A stretch of 5,107 bases of DNA from a bacterium (GTDB lineage: Bacteria > UBA9089 > JASEGY01): positions 12,363 to 17,469 of the forward strand of contig JASEGY010000028.1 in NCBI GenBank assembly GCA_030019105.1, read 5' to 3'. Positions 1 to 4,553 of this stretch are shown here, in pieces. The first letter of the stretch is position 1; each line of letters starts with the position of its first letter. Both the position numbers and the translations under genes were made by a program. The notes below the pieces were generated by a model. That model saw only the letters and a program-made list of their open reading frames with translations, made no database searches and had not been told where the DNA came from.

Positions 1-66
1 TAAGCAGTAAGCAGTAAGCAGTAAGCAGTAAGCAGTAAGCAGTAAGCAGTAAGCAGTAAGCAGTAA
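1..66. repeat. Tandem heptamer array, unit TAAGCAG
   Basis: Nine perfect copies of the 7-bp unit TAAGCAG plus three bases of a tenth (TAA) run from the first base of the window, so the array probably continues to the left. There is no variation between copies, which suggests recent expansion or homogenisation by slippage. Similar short tandemly repeated heptamers are known from cyanobacteria and other bacteria; membership of this array in a known family is not shown. Confidence 0.95.
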
Positions 67-110
67 CCCGTTAGTGATTCGGTCGTTAAATCAGGGCCTC
101 CAACATTCCC

Positions 111-222
111 AATCTGCAATCCGCAATCTGCAATCTGCAATCCGCAATCCGCAATCCGCAATCTGCAATCTGCAATCTGCAATCCGCAATCCGCAATCCG
201 CAATCCGCAATCCGCAATCCGC
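111..222. repeat. Tandem heptamer array, unit AATCYGC
   Basis: Exactly sixteen contiguous copies of AATCYGC fill 112 bp. The only variable base is the Y (C or T); in order it reads T C T T C C C T T T C C C C C C. The reverse complement of the unit, rotated, is GCRGATT, which shares GCAG plus an A/T triplet with the GCAGTAA unit at 1-66, so the two arrays may be opposite arms of one inverted element separated by 44 bp of unique sequence (67-110). A repetitive peptide open across this array is a by-product of the repeat and not a gene. Confidence 0.95.
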
Positions 223-277
223 AATTATTTTATCACGTAACCTATCTGCCAGTCAACCAGTTTTTAAGAAATTCTGA

Positions 278-306
278 TTGACAGGCTGTCTTTGATTTGT
301 TATAAT
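278..306 (+). promoter_or_regulatory. Consensus sigma-70 promoter with extended -10
   Basis: TTGACA at 278-283 and TATAAT at 301-306 are both perfect matches to the housekeeping consensus and are separated by the optimal 17 bp. TG at 298-299, one base before the -10 hexamer, gives an extended -10 element. Transcription should start near 312-315 and run toward the glycosyltransferase at 482, leaving a leader of roughly 170 nt. The -10 box lies on the outer edge of the large palindrome at 303-462. A perfect promoter suggests strong basal expression; no operator could be recognised. Confidence 0.85.
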
Positions 307-462
307 ATAGCTCTTAAGATAAATATTTTGGGGTAAGCGAATTCAAGATAGGCTATATAGCTTTCGGAGTTAATCCTTTAGGATTTCATTACTTATGAAA
401 GGCTAAAGCCTAAACTCCAATCTTCAACCAACCCCAAAATCTTTTTCTTAAATACTATAATA
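303..462. repeat. 160-bp imperfect palindrome in the operon leader
   Basis: The arms 303-334 and 431-462 are complementary at 26 of 32 positions without gaps, including an unbroken 10-bp core, ATTTTGGGGT at 325-334 with ACCCCAAAAT at 431-440. A second nested pair, GGAGTT at 366-371 with AACTCC at 413-418, encloses small hairpins such as GGCTAAAGCC. The outer arm carries the -10 box of the promoter on the left and the right arm ends just before the ribosome binding region of the glycosyltransferase. It could be a miniature mobile or dispersed palindromic element, or a structured 5' leader. No known riboswitch consensus was recognised, and no target-site duplication could be defined. Confidence 0.6.
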
Positions 463-481
463 GAAGGGGAAAAGGCAATCC

Positions 482-1609
482 TTGAAAATATGCTATTTCG
501 GAACTTATGACGATCATTATCCGAGAAATAGGATTCTCATCTCCGGCCTTGCCCGGGCCGGTCTTGAAGTTACTCAATGTCATGCAGGCTTGTGGAAGGA
601 TACAAGCGCTAAAATGAAGGCCGCTTCTTCCGGATGGTTTAACCCGGGCTTGATTTGGCGATTGGTAAGCACTTATCCTAAATTAATTTGGAACTTCCTG
701 CGCCGGGAAAAGGTTGATGTTATGTTTGTAGGCTACACGGGCCAGTTTGACATGTTCTTTGCCAAAATAGCCGCCAGACTGAAGGGGGTTCCGGTTGTTT
801 TTGATGCCTTTCTTTCTCTTTATGACTCCTTTGTCTTCGATCGCAAGATAGTCAAAGAAGGGTCGCTAAAAGCAAGGTTTTTATATTGGGCTGACAAACT
901 TTCCTGCCAACTGGCTGATATAGTTCTATTGGATACCGAGGCACATATCAATTACTTTGTTGACACCTTCAAACTCCCCAGGTCAAAATTCAGAAGGATC
1001 CTTATCGGGGCCGATGACACCGTCTTCTACCCCCGTGAGAAGATAAAAAAGGAGAATGATCCCTTTCTGATCATCCATTACGGTAAATATATTCCTCTCC
1101 ATGGATTACCTTATGTGGTTAAAGCAGCCAAAGAATTGGAATCTGATCCGGAGATAAGATTTCGTTTCATCGGGGCCGGAGACGAATATGAGCGGGTTGT
1201 TTCTCTGGCTAAGGAGCTTAAAGTTACCAATATTGATTTCGTTCGATTTCTCCCGCCGGAGGAGTTAGTTGATCATATTGTCGAGGCCGATGTATGCCTG
1301 GGAATTTTTGGTGATACTGATAAGGCGGCGCGGGTAATACCTAACAAAGTCTATGAATGTATGGCCATGGGGAAACCGGTTATTACGGCTGATTCTCCGG
1401 CTTCACGGGAATTTCTCAGTGATGGAGAAAACTGTCTGTTCTGCCGCTTAGCTGATCCACATTCTATTGCAGAGGCTATCTTGCGCCTGAAGAAAGACCC
1501 ATTACTTCGGCAGCGAATTGCTGAAGCCGGCTATCAACTCTTTCGCGACCACGCCGCGCCTACCCCCCTGGGGAGAGAGGTCGGCAATATACTGTTAAAT
1601 AGGAAATAA
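482..1609 (+). CDS. Glycosyltransferase, GT-B fold (GT4-like)
   Basis: This 375-residue protein should transfer a sugar from a nucleotide-sugar donor to a lipid or saccharide acceptor at the cytoplasmic membrane face. The N-terminal acceptor-side Rossmann domain spans about residues 1-180 (KICYFGTYDD at the start, DADIVLLDT-like strand near 145-152). The C-terminal donor domain begins with the IIHYGKYIPLHGLP strand and loop near 197-210 and contains FRFIGAGDE (228-235) and PNKVYECMAMGKPV (287-300), typical of GT4 enzymes. The usual first glutamate of the E-x7-E motif is not found; Arg284 sits there, while Glu292 occupies the second position. The start is TTG at 482, preceded by AAGGGGA (464-470) and AAAGG (471-475); the nearby ATG at 489 is out of frame. 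Its last codons lie inside a heptamer repeat. Donor and acceptor are unknown. Confidence 0.93.
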   Translation: MKICYFGTYDDHYPRNRILISGLARAGLEVTQCHAGLWKDTSAKMKAASSGWFNPGLIWRLVSTYPKLIWNFLRREKVDVMFVGYTGQFDMFFAKIAARLKGVPVVFDAFLSLYDSFVFDRKIVKEGSLKARFLYWADKLSCQLADIVLLDTEAHINYFVDTFKLPRSKFRRILIGADDTVFYPREKIKKENDPFLIIHYGKYIPLHGLPYVVKAAKELESDPEIRFRFIGAGDEYERVVSLAKELKVTNIDFVRFLPPEELVDHIVEADVCLGIFGDTDKAARVIPNKVYECMAMGKPVITADSPASREFLSDGENCLFCRLADPHSIAEAILRLKKDPLLRQRIAEAGYQLFRDHAAPTPLGREVGNILLNRK

Positions 1610-1677
1610 GAAATGGGAAATAGGAAGTAAATCAAGACACTTCCCATTTTTCACTTCCTACTTCCCATTTCCCATTT
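1597..1677. repeat. Inverted heptamer element overlapping the glycosyltransferase stop
   Basis: The left arm holds five heptamer units of the form AAATRRG or close variants (1597-1631) and the right arm five units of the complementary kind, mostly CCCATTT (1643-1677), with 11 bp between them. The best stem pairs 1611-1629 with 1659-1677, 18 of 19 bases. The element begins inside the glycosyltransferase gene: codons for Asn-Arg-Lys and the TAA stop are made of repeat units. No T-run follows the stem, so it is not a canonical intrinsic terminator, although it may still pause or process the transcript between the first two genes. Confidence 0.8.
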
Positions 1678-1682
1678 AAAAA

Positions 1683-1691
1683 GAGGTGATC
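1683..1691 (+). promoter_or_regulatory. Strong ribosome binding site of the zinc-ribbon gene
   Basis: GAGGTGATC matches the anti-Shine-Dalgarno end of 16S rRNA over nine bases and stands four bases before the ATG at 1696. It fixes that start and starts right after the heptamer palindrome. Confidence 0.85.
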
Positions 1692-1695
1692 TTAC

Positions 1696-1980
1696 ATGCC
1701 TACTTACGAATATAAGTGCAACGACTGCGGAGTAGAACTTGATATCGTTCAAAATATTACGGAAAACCCAATCACGGTATGTCCAAAATGCCAGGGTGAC
1801 CTTAAAAAGTTATTCTCTCCTGGAGCAGGGTTTATCTTCAAAGGCAGCGGCTTTTATATCACTGACTACCGAAGCGAAGAATATAAAAAGAGAGAGAAAG
1901 CGGAAAAAGGTGAACCAAAAGTAAAAACAAAGGAAAAAAAGAAGGAGGTGAAAGAGGTTGCAAGCCCTCATCCTAAGTGA
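1696..1980 (+). CDS. FmdB-like zinc-ribbon protein
   Basis: A 94-residue protein of the FmdB / CxxC_CxxC_SSSS putative regulatory family (Pfam zinc_ribbon_8). The opening PTYEYKCNDCG, two Cys pairs (Cys8-Cys11 and Cys29-Cys32) that would bind one zinc ion, and the tract FKGSGFYITDY (residues 48-58) are family hallmarks. Residues from about 60 onward form a highly charged, lysine- and glutamate-rich tail that is probably disordered. The family is named after a gene near formamidase, but its molecular role is poorly known; a regulatory or nucleic-acid-binding role is usually assumed. The 3' end carries the ribosome binding site and start of the next gene, so the two genes overlap by 23 bp and are likely translationally linked. 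It follows the glycosyltransferase by 86 bp. Confidence 0.92.
   Translation: MPTYEYKCNDCGVELDIVQNITENPITVCPKCQGDLKKLFSPGAGFIFKGSGFYITDYRSEEYKKREKAEKGEPKVKTKEKKKEVKEVASPHPK
1942..1951 (+). promoter_or_regulatory. Ribosome binding site inside the zinc-ribbon gene
   Basis: AAGGAGGTGA is a ten-base match to the anti-Shine-Dalgarno sequence and ends six bases before TTG at 1958. It lies within codons for the Lys-Lys-Glu-Val tail of the zinc-ribbon protein and is what decides the TTG start of the following gene. Confidence 0.88.
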
Positions 1981-2656
1981 GTATAAAGGTGGAGAAAACT
2001 CTATTGGGCCTTCGACTAAACTTCTGGGAGTCAAGCTCCTGGATCGACTTGTTCTTTCTCTTAAAGGGAACGGAGTGAGAGATATCGTCATCACTTCCGA
2101 TCCCCAAAAAGAGATTATCAGGGCCTATATGGACGATGAGAAATACGGATGCCAAATAAAATATACCTACCTCAAAGGGGGTAATGGACTTTCCTTGGTG
2201 TTGAAGGCAAGGGAGCAGCTTGAAGGAGCGGAACGGTTTCTTTTTACCACAGCTAATTGTGGTTTTTATTACAGGACTGTTAAAACGTTCTTAACTTCTC
2301 AGCCCGAAGCCATTTCTACCCTGGGAGGATATCCACGGCTTAGCGCCCGCTCAAACCTTGAACGAGCAATCAAAGTAAAGACAGACCCCGAGGGATATGT
2401 GCTTCAAATAGACCGAAATATGGCGGACTATAACCTGATTGAGATAGGGCTGTTTTGCTTTACCCACGAGATTTTTGATGCCTTGACAGAGGCAGCGTCT
2501 AATGGTAGTATCAATTGGATGGATGGAGTCAATATCCTGGCCCGTAAAAGGCGACTAAAGGCTGTTCCCATCAAGGAAGGCTATTGGCATAAAATAGAAC
2601 GCAAGAAAGACCTGGAATCAGCTCAAGAAGACCTGGTTACCTCACAGTTCCCATAA
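1958..2656 (+). CDS. Divergent nucleotidyltransferase-fold protein (NTP_transferase-like)
   Basis: The 232-residue protein has the architecture of sugar- or inositol-phosphate nucleotidyltransferases: N-terminal strand MQALIL, Lys21 in a PSTKLLG loop, the helix-strand LVLSLKGNGVRDIVIT (31-46), a mid-domain strand RFLFTTANCGFY (93-104), and a C-terminal part with YNLIEIGLFCFTHEIFDAL (158-176) and GYWHKIERKKDLESA (208-222), which recall the inositol-1-phosphate cytidylyltransferase branch. Key residues are altered: the glycine-rich GxGxR loop is replaced by SEYKGGENSIG, the metal-binding Asp expected near 98-101 is absent (Thr-Ala-Asn-Cys), and the usual WxDVDT acid near 212-215 reads KIER. It may be a degenerate, regulatory or altered-substrate member. 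Start is TTG at 1958, set by the ribosome binding site at 1942-1951. Specific function unproven. Confidence 0.8.
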   Translation: MQALILSEYKGGENSIGPSTKLLGVKLLDRLVLSLKGNGVRDIVITSDPQKEIIRAYMDDEKYGCQIKYTYLKGGNGLSLVLKAREQLEGAERFLFTTANCGFYYRTVKTFLTSQPEAISTLGGYPRLSARSNLERAIKVKTDPEGYVLQIDRNMADYNLIEIGLFCFTHEIFDALTEAASNGSINWMDGVNILARKRRLKAVPIKEGYWHKIERKKDLESAQEDLVTSQFP

Positions 2657-2743
2657 AATGGAAACACATAGACCGACCAAGCTCTGTCTGGTGCATTTTG
2701 TTAAGCTCTCTTCTCACAAGATATGTCAACCATTTCAACTCCG

Positions 2744-2774
2744 CCCCCTCCGTCCCCTCTATTTCCCTGTCCCC
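2744..2774 (-). other. G-run tract with quadruplex potential at the 3' end of the AbiEii-like gene
   Basis: On the minus strand four G runs (4, 3, 4 and 5 bases, read from 2774 to 2744) are separated by loops of 3, 7 and 5 bases, fitting the common G3+N1-7 quadruplex pattern. The tract spans the stop codon of the nucleotidyltransferase gene and lies in the convergent gap. No hairpin with a T-run was found at 2657-2758, so transcription from either side could read through. Confidence 0.45.
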
Positions 2775-3343
2775 GCTTCATCCAAAGCTTTTTTAAGTAG
2801 ATCATCCAGATTCAGTTTATTGGCCCAGTGGTTCAGATAATCCATATCCAGACAATTTCCTTGTACCTTAATTACTCCTAATACATCACTCCACTGACGG
2901 TCAGACACTTCACCCCCCATCCTGTACCATTCTAATTTGCTTAAAATGGTATCTTCACGGGTAGCAATATAAGCAGTTTGTTCCGGTTTGCGGCTTACTA
3001 TCTCCTCATATCGTCGTCTAAGTTGCTCTTGGACGTAAGGACGACTACCTAAGACAAAGATGTCTACTTTAAACATCCATTCTAAGTAAATGATATTGAA
3101 GGAGCTTTTCCTCTTGATAGCCTCTTTTATCATCTCCTCATCAATATAAAATTCATCTTGAAGTGCTTTTTTCAATGGCAGGACATGTTCCATTTTTAGA
3201 TCAGCTACTATATCTACATCATTGGTTGCTCGGACGACACCATGTATAGCACTTGCTAAAGAGCCACCAATAAAATATGGAACACCTAATTCTTCAAAGA
3301 CTGATATAATCTTTAAGGCAACAGTCGTTGGTTCTAAAAGCAT
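2759..3343 (-). CDS. AbiEii-like nucleotidyltransferase
   Basis: A 194-residue protein with the minimal nucleotidyltransferase signature: GGS at 26-28, then Asp42 and Asp44 in TNDVDIV, and a third acid Asp94 in FKVDIFV. Downstream, ATREDTILSKLEWYRMGGE (127-145) with Arg149-Gln-Trp-x-Asp153 resembles the conserved C-terminal motif of AbiEii/AbiGii-type proteins (often labelled nucleotidyl transferase AbiEii toxin family or DUF6036). Relatives in AbiE and MenT systems act as toxins that transfer nucleotides, in MenT to tRNA; activity here is inferred only. All expected catalytic acids are present, so it looks intact. Its ATG shares one base with the stop of the upstream small gene (TAATG), a sign of translational coupling. 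An evolutionary role in phage defence or plasmid-like maintenance is possible but not shown. Confidence 0.85.
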   Translation of the reverse strand: MLLEPTTVALKIISVFEELGVPYFIGGSLASAIHGVVRATNDVDIVADLKMEHVLPLKKALQDEFYIDEEMIKEAIKRKSSFNIIYLEWMFKVDIFVLGSRPYVQEQLRRRYEEIVSRKPEQTAYIATREDTILSKLEWYRMGGEVSDRQWSDVLGVIKVQGNCLDMDYLNHWANKLNLDDLLKKALDEAGTGK

Positions 3344-3603
3344 TAATAACCCGCCCTTTCAGGATCCCAGTTGTAGGCACGAATAACCATTTGGCGAGGA
3401 AGGACTAAGGCCGCAAGGCGTTTTTTAAGTTCCTCCTCGTCTGAGGTGGGGTGCCGTCTTCGCAGGCCACTTAAAGCCAATTCCCGACAAGTAGTAGTTA
3501 TTTGACTAACCATCTCCAGTTTCCGCCAGGCAGGCGTCTTTCGTAATAATTCAATCAATACCTTCTCCGCTTCAGGATGTGTATCTGGCGATAGTGTCTT
3601 CAT
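3343..3603 (-). CDS. Small conserved partner of the AbiEii-like protein
   Basis: An 86-residue soluble, mostly helical protein of unknown function. It begins KTLSPDTHPEAEKVLIELL and continues with a basic segment (RKTPAWRKLEMV) and GLRRRHP, a pattern I associate with small hypothetical proteins encoded directly before AbiEii/DUF6036-type nucleotidyltransferases. The one-base overlap with the nucleotidyltransferase gene suggests matched expression, as in toxin-antitoxin pairs, where this would be the candidate antitoxin. No helix-turn-helix or known antitoxin DNA-binding domain is evident. ATG at 3603 is preferred because AAGAAGGA lies just before it, though with a short spacing; a TTG at 3621 would add six residues but has no ribosome binding site. 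The sequence immediately upstream reads as coding in broken frames. Confidence 0.7.
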   Translation of the reverse strand: MKTLSPDTHPEAEKVLIELLRKTPAWRKLEMVSQITTTCRELALSGLRRRHPTSDEEELKKRLAALVLPRQMVIRAYNWDPERAGY

Positions 3604-3721
3604 CAATCCTTCTTCTTTCAATGCTAATCTAATAGCAAATCGGGTTGCTATTTCTCTTCTTGCCTATTGCCGTGCCCCCATTTGCGCATCTGCGGGAAAT
3701 TATATACTCAACACGGCCATA
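3604..3721 (-). pseudogene. Frameshifted coding-like remnant upstream of the small gene
   Basis: Read on the minus strand, three short frames join into one protein-like sequence: YGRVEY (from 3721), then NFPQMRKWGHGNRQEE, then EIATRFAIRLALKEEGL, which runs in phase into the start of the 86-residue gene. Two small changes reconcile the frames: two extra bases in TATATAAT near 3703, and one base missing in a GAAGAA run near 3656. A related peptide YARVEYN occurs at 5073-5053. This suggests the 86-residue gene once had a longer N-terminal part, or that a neighbouring gene decayed here. Chance cannot be excluded for such short stretches. Confidence 0.4.
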
Positions 3722-3767
3722 GGGATTTCCAACCAAAAGGCGGGTCAACTCTATAGATCACCAGGCA

Positions 3768-4418
3768 TCAGGTAGCAGTCACAAAATATATCTTACCTAT
3801 CCTTTGAATACTGGGCGGCTTAAAGCCTGCTTTTTGGTACAGTTCTTGCAACTGACTAATAGTAAAGAAATAACATGGACAGCCCTTAAGTCCCAGGCGG
3901 ACCTTTCGGATGGGGGCACGGTAGCTCCACTTGACAGGAAAGGTGGCAATTGTCTTTAACTTGCTAATCTGACGCATCTTCGAGAGAAACGGCCCCGCGT
4001 CCTTGATATAATCAAAGAGACCGATAGCAATGCTAATGTCAAAGGTTTCCTCTCCAAAATCATACTCGATAAAATCGGCTTGAATAAATTCACAGACACC
4101 TTCAACCCCATCGGCCTTAGCTTGAGCTCCGGCCAAATTTAGCATCTGTGGGGCAAAATCAAGTCCAACCACTCGCCTGGCCCCCTTTTTAGCGAGAGGA
4201 ATGGCAAAGCGACCAGAGCCACAACCAATGTCAAGAAGGGATTTACCCTCCATATCACCACACTCTTCTAAAGTGAGACGGTATCTCTCGTACATATCCT
4301 GTCTAAAATGTTGATCTAACCAGCGGGAAAAGGCCCCTTTTTTACCTGTGTAGATAGAATCAAATTCCGCTGCTGTCTGGTGGAAATGCTGAGCTACTTG
4401 TTTGCTTTCCTGATCCAA
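3768..4418 (-). CDS. Class I SAM-dependent methyltransferase
   Basis: A 216-residue soluble enzyme expected to transfer a methyl group from S-adenosylmethionine. Motif I is LLDIGCGSGRF (61-71), the ribose-binding acid is Asp87 in VVGLDFAP, Asp115 in QADF marks the adenine-contacting motif, and FDISIAIGLFDYI (126-138) is the strand after it. The N-terminal helix region QVAQHFHQTAAEFDSIY is typical of small-molecule methyltransferases of the Methyltransf_11/25 type. TTG at 4418 is taken as the start because AAAGGAGGT (4433-4425) lies six bases before it; a further in-frame TTG at 4454 would add 12 residues but places this perfect ribosome binding site inside the gene. It follows the CDP-alcohol phosphatidyltransferase after a 135-bp repeat-rich gap, so co-transcription is possible. 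Substrate unknown; a lipid or quinone-type acceptor would suit the context. Confidence 0.9.
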   Translation of the reverse strand: MDQESKQVAQHFHQTAAEFDSIYTGKKGAFSRWLDQHFRQDMYERYRLTLEECGDMEGKSLLDIGCGSGRFAIPLAKKGARRVVGLDFAPQMLNLAGAQAKADGVEGVCEFIQADFIEYDFGEETFDISIAIGLFDYIKDAGPFLSKMRQISKLKTIATFPVKWSYRAPIRKVRLGLKGCPCYFFTISQLQELYQKAGFKPPSIQRIGKIYFVTAT

Positions 4419-4424
4419 TATTTT

Positions 4425-4433
4425 ACCTCCTTT
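4425..4433 (-). promoter_or_regulatory. Ribosome binding site setting the methyltransferase start
   Basis: AAAGGAGGT on the minus strand is a near-complete anti-Shine-Dalgarno match with six bases to TTG at 4418. It supports the shorter form of the methyltransferase. Confidence 0.88.
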
Positions 4434-4462
4434 GGGGGTTGATTGTATGGTCAATTTATGTA

Positions 4463-4479
4463 AGCGTTCACGGAACGCT
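4463..4479. repeat. Perfect 7-bp hairpin beside the heptamer palindrome
   Basis: AGCGTTC (4463-4469) and GAACGCT (4473-4479) pair fully around a three-base loop. It abuts the heptamer element at 4481. No T-run follows on either strand, so it is not a standard terminator. It lies between the phosphatidyltransferase stop and the methyltransferase start, and may be part of a composite repeat. Confidence 0.7.
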
Positions 4480-4480
4480 G

Positions 4481-4535
4481 AAATTAGAAATTGGAAATTG
4501 GGCCTTCATACTTTCTAATTTCTAATTTCCAATTT
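4481..4535. repeat. Inverted heptamer element, units AAATTRG / CYAATTT
   Basis: Three heptamers (AAATTAG, AAATTGG, AAATTGG) at 4481-4501 face three complementary heptamers (CTAATTT, CTAATTT, CCAATTT) at 4515-4535 across a 13-bp loop. The 21-bp arms pair at 18 positions; on one strand two of the mismatches become G-U pairs in RNA. The design repeats that of 1597-1677 with a different unit. It separates the CDP-alcohol phosphatidyltransferase from the methyltransferase. Confidence 0.85.
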
Positions 4536-4553
4536 CGAGCTGTAAACGGCTGC

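Noticed and set aside
1..222. CRISPR array
   Set aside because: Repeats are 7 bp and directly contiguous, without spacers; no cas gene is present.
74..277. A 67-codon plus-strand frame with repeated NPQSAIR-like peptides
   Set aside because: It is a translation of the AATCYGC heptamer array, which has no stop in any register that matters; there is no ribosome binding site and the peptide merely mirrors the repeat.
456..461. A second TATAAT close to the glycosyltransferase start
   Set aside because: No acceptable -35 hexamer lies 16-18 bp upstream; the box is explained as the right arm of the palindrome.
313..481. Known riboswitch in the operon leader
   Set aside because: Long pairing exists, but no conserved core of a riboswitch class that I know was recognised.
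1611..1677. Intrinsic terminator after the glycosyltransferase
   Set aside because: The stem is AT-rich with a 29-base loop and is followed by AAAAAG instead of a T-run; it fits a heptamer repeat better.
1810..2155. Minus-strand frames opposite the zinc-ribbon and nucleotidyltransferase genes
   Set aside because: They lie wholly antisense to supported genes with good ribosome binding sites and encode low-complexity Phe/Leu/Ser-rich peptides.
2658..2840. A 60-codon plus-strand frame right after the nucleotidyltransferase-fold gene
   Set aside because: It lacks a ribosome binding site, resembles no known family, and its second half is antisense to the well supported AbiEii-like gene.
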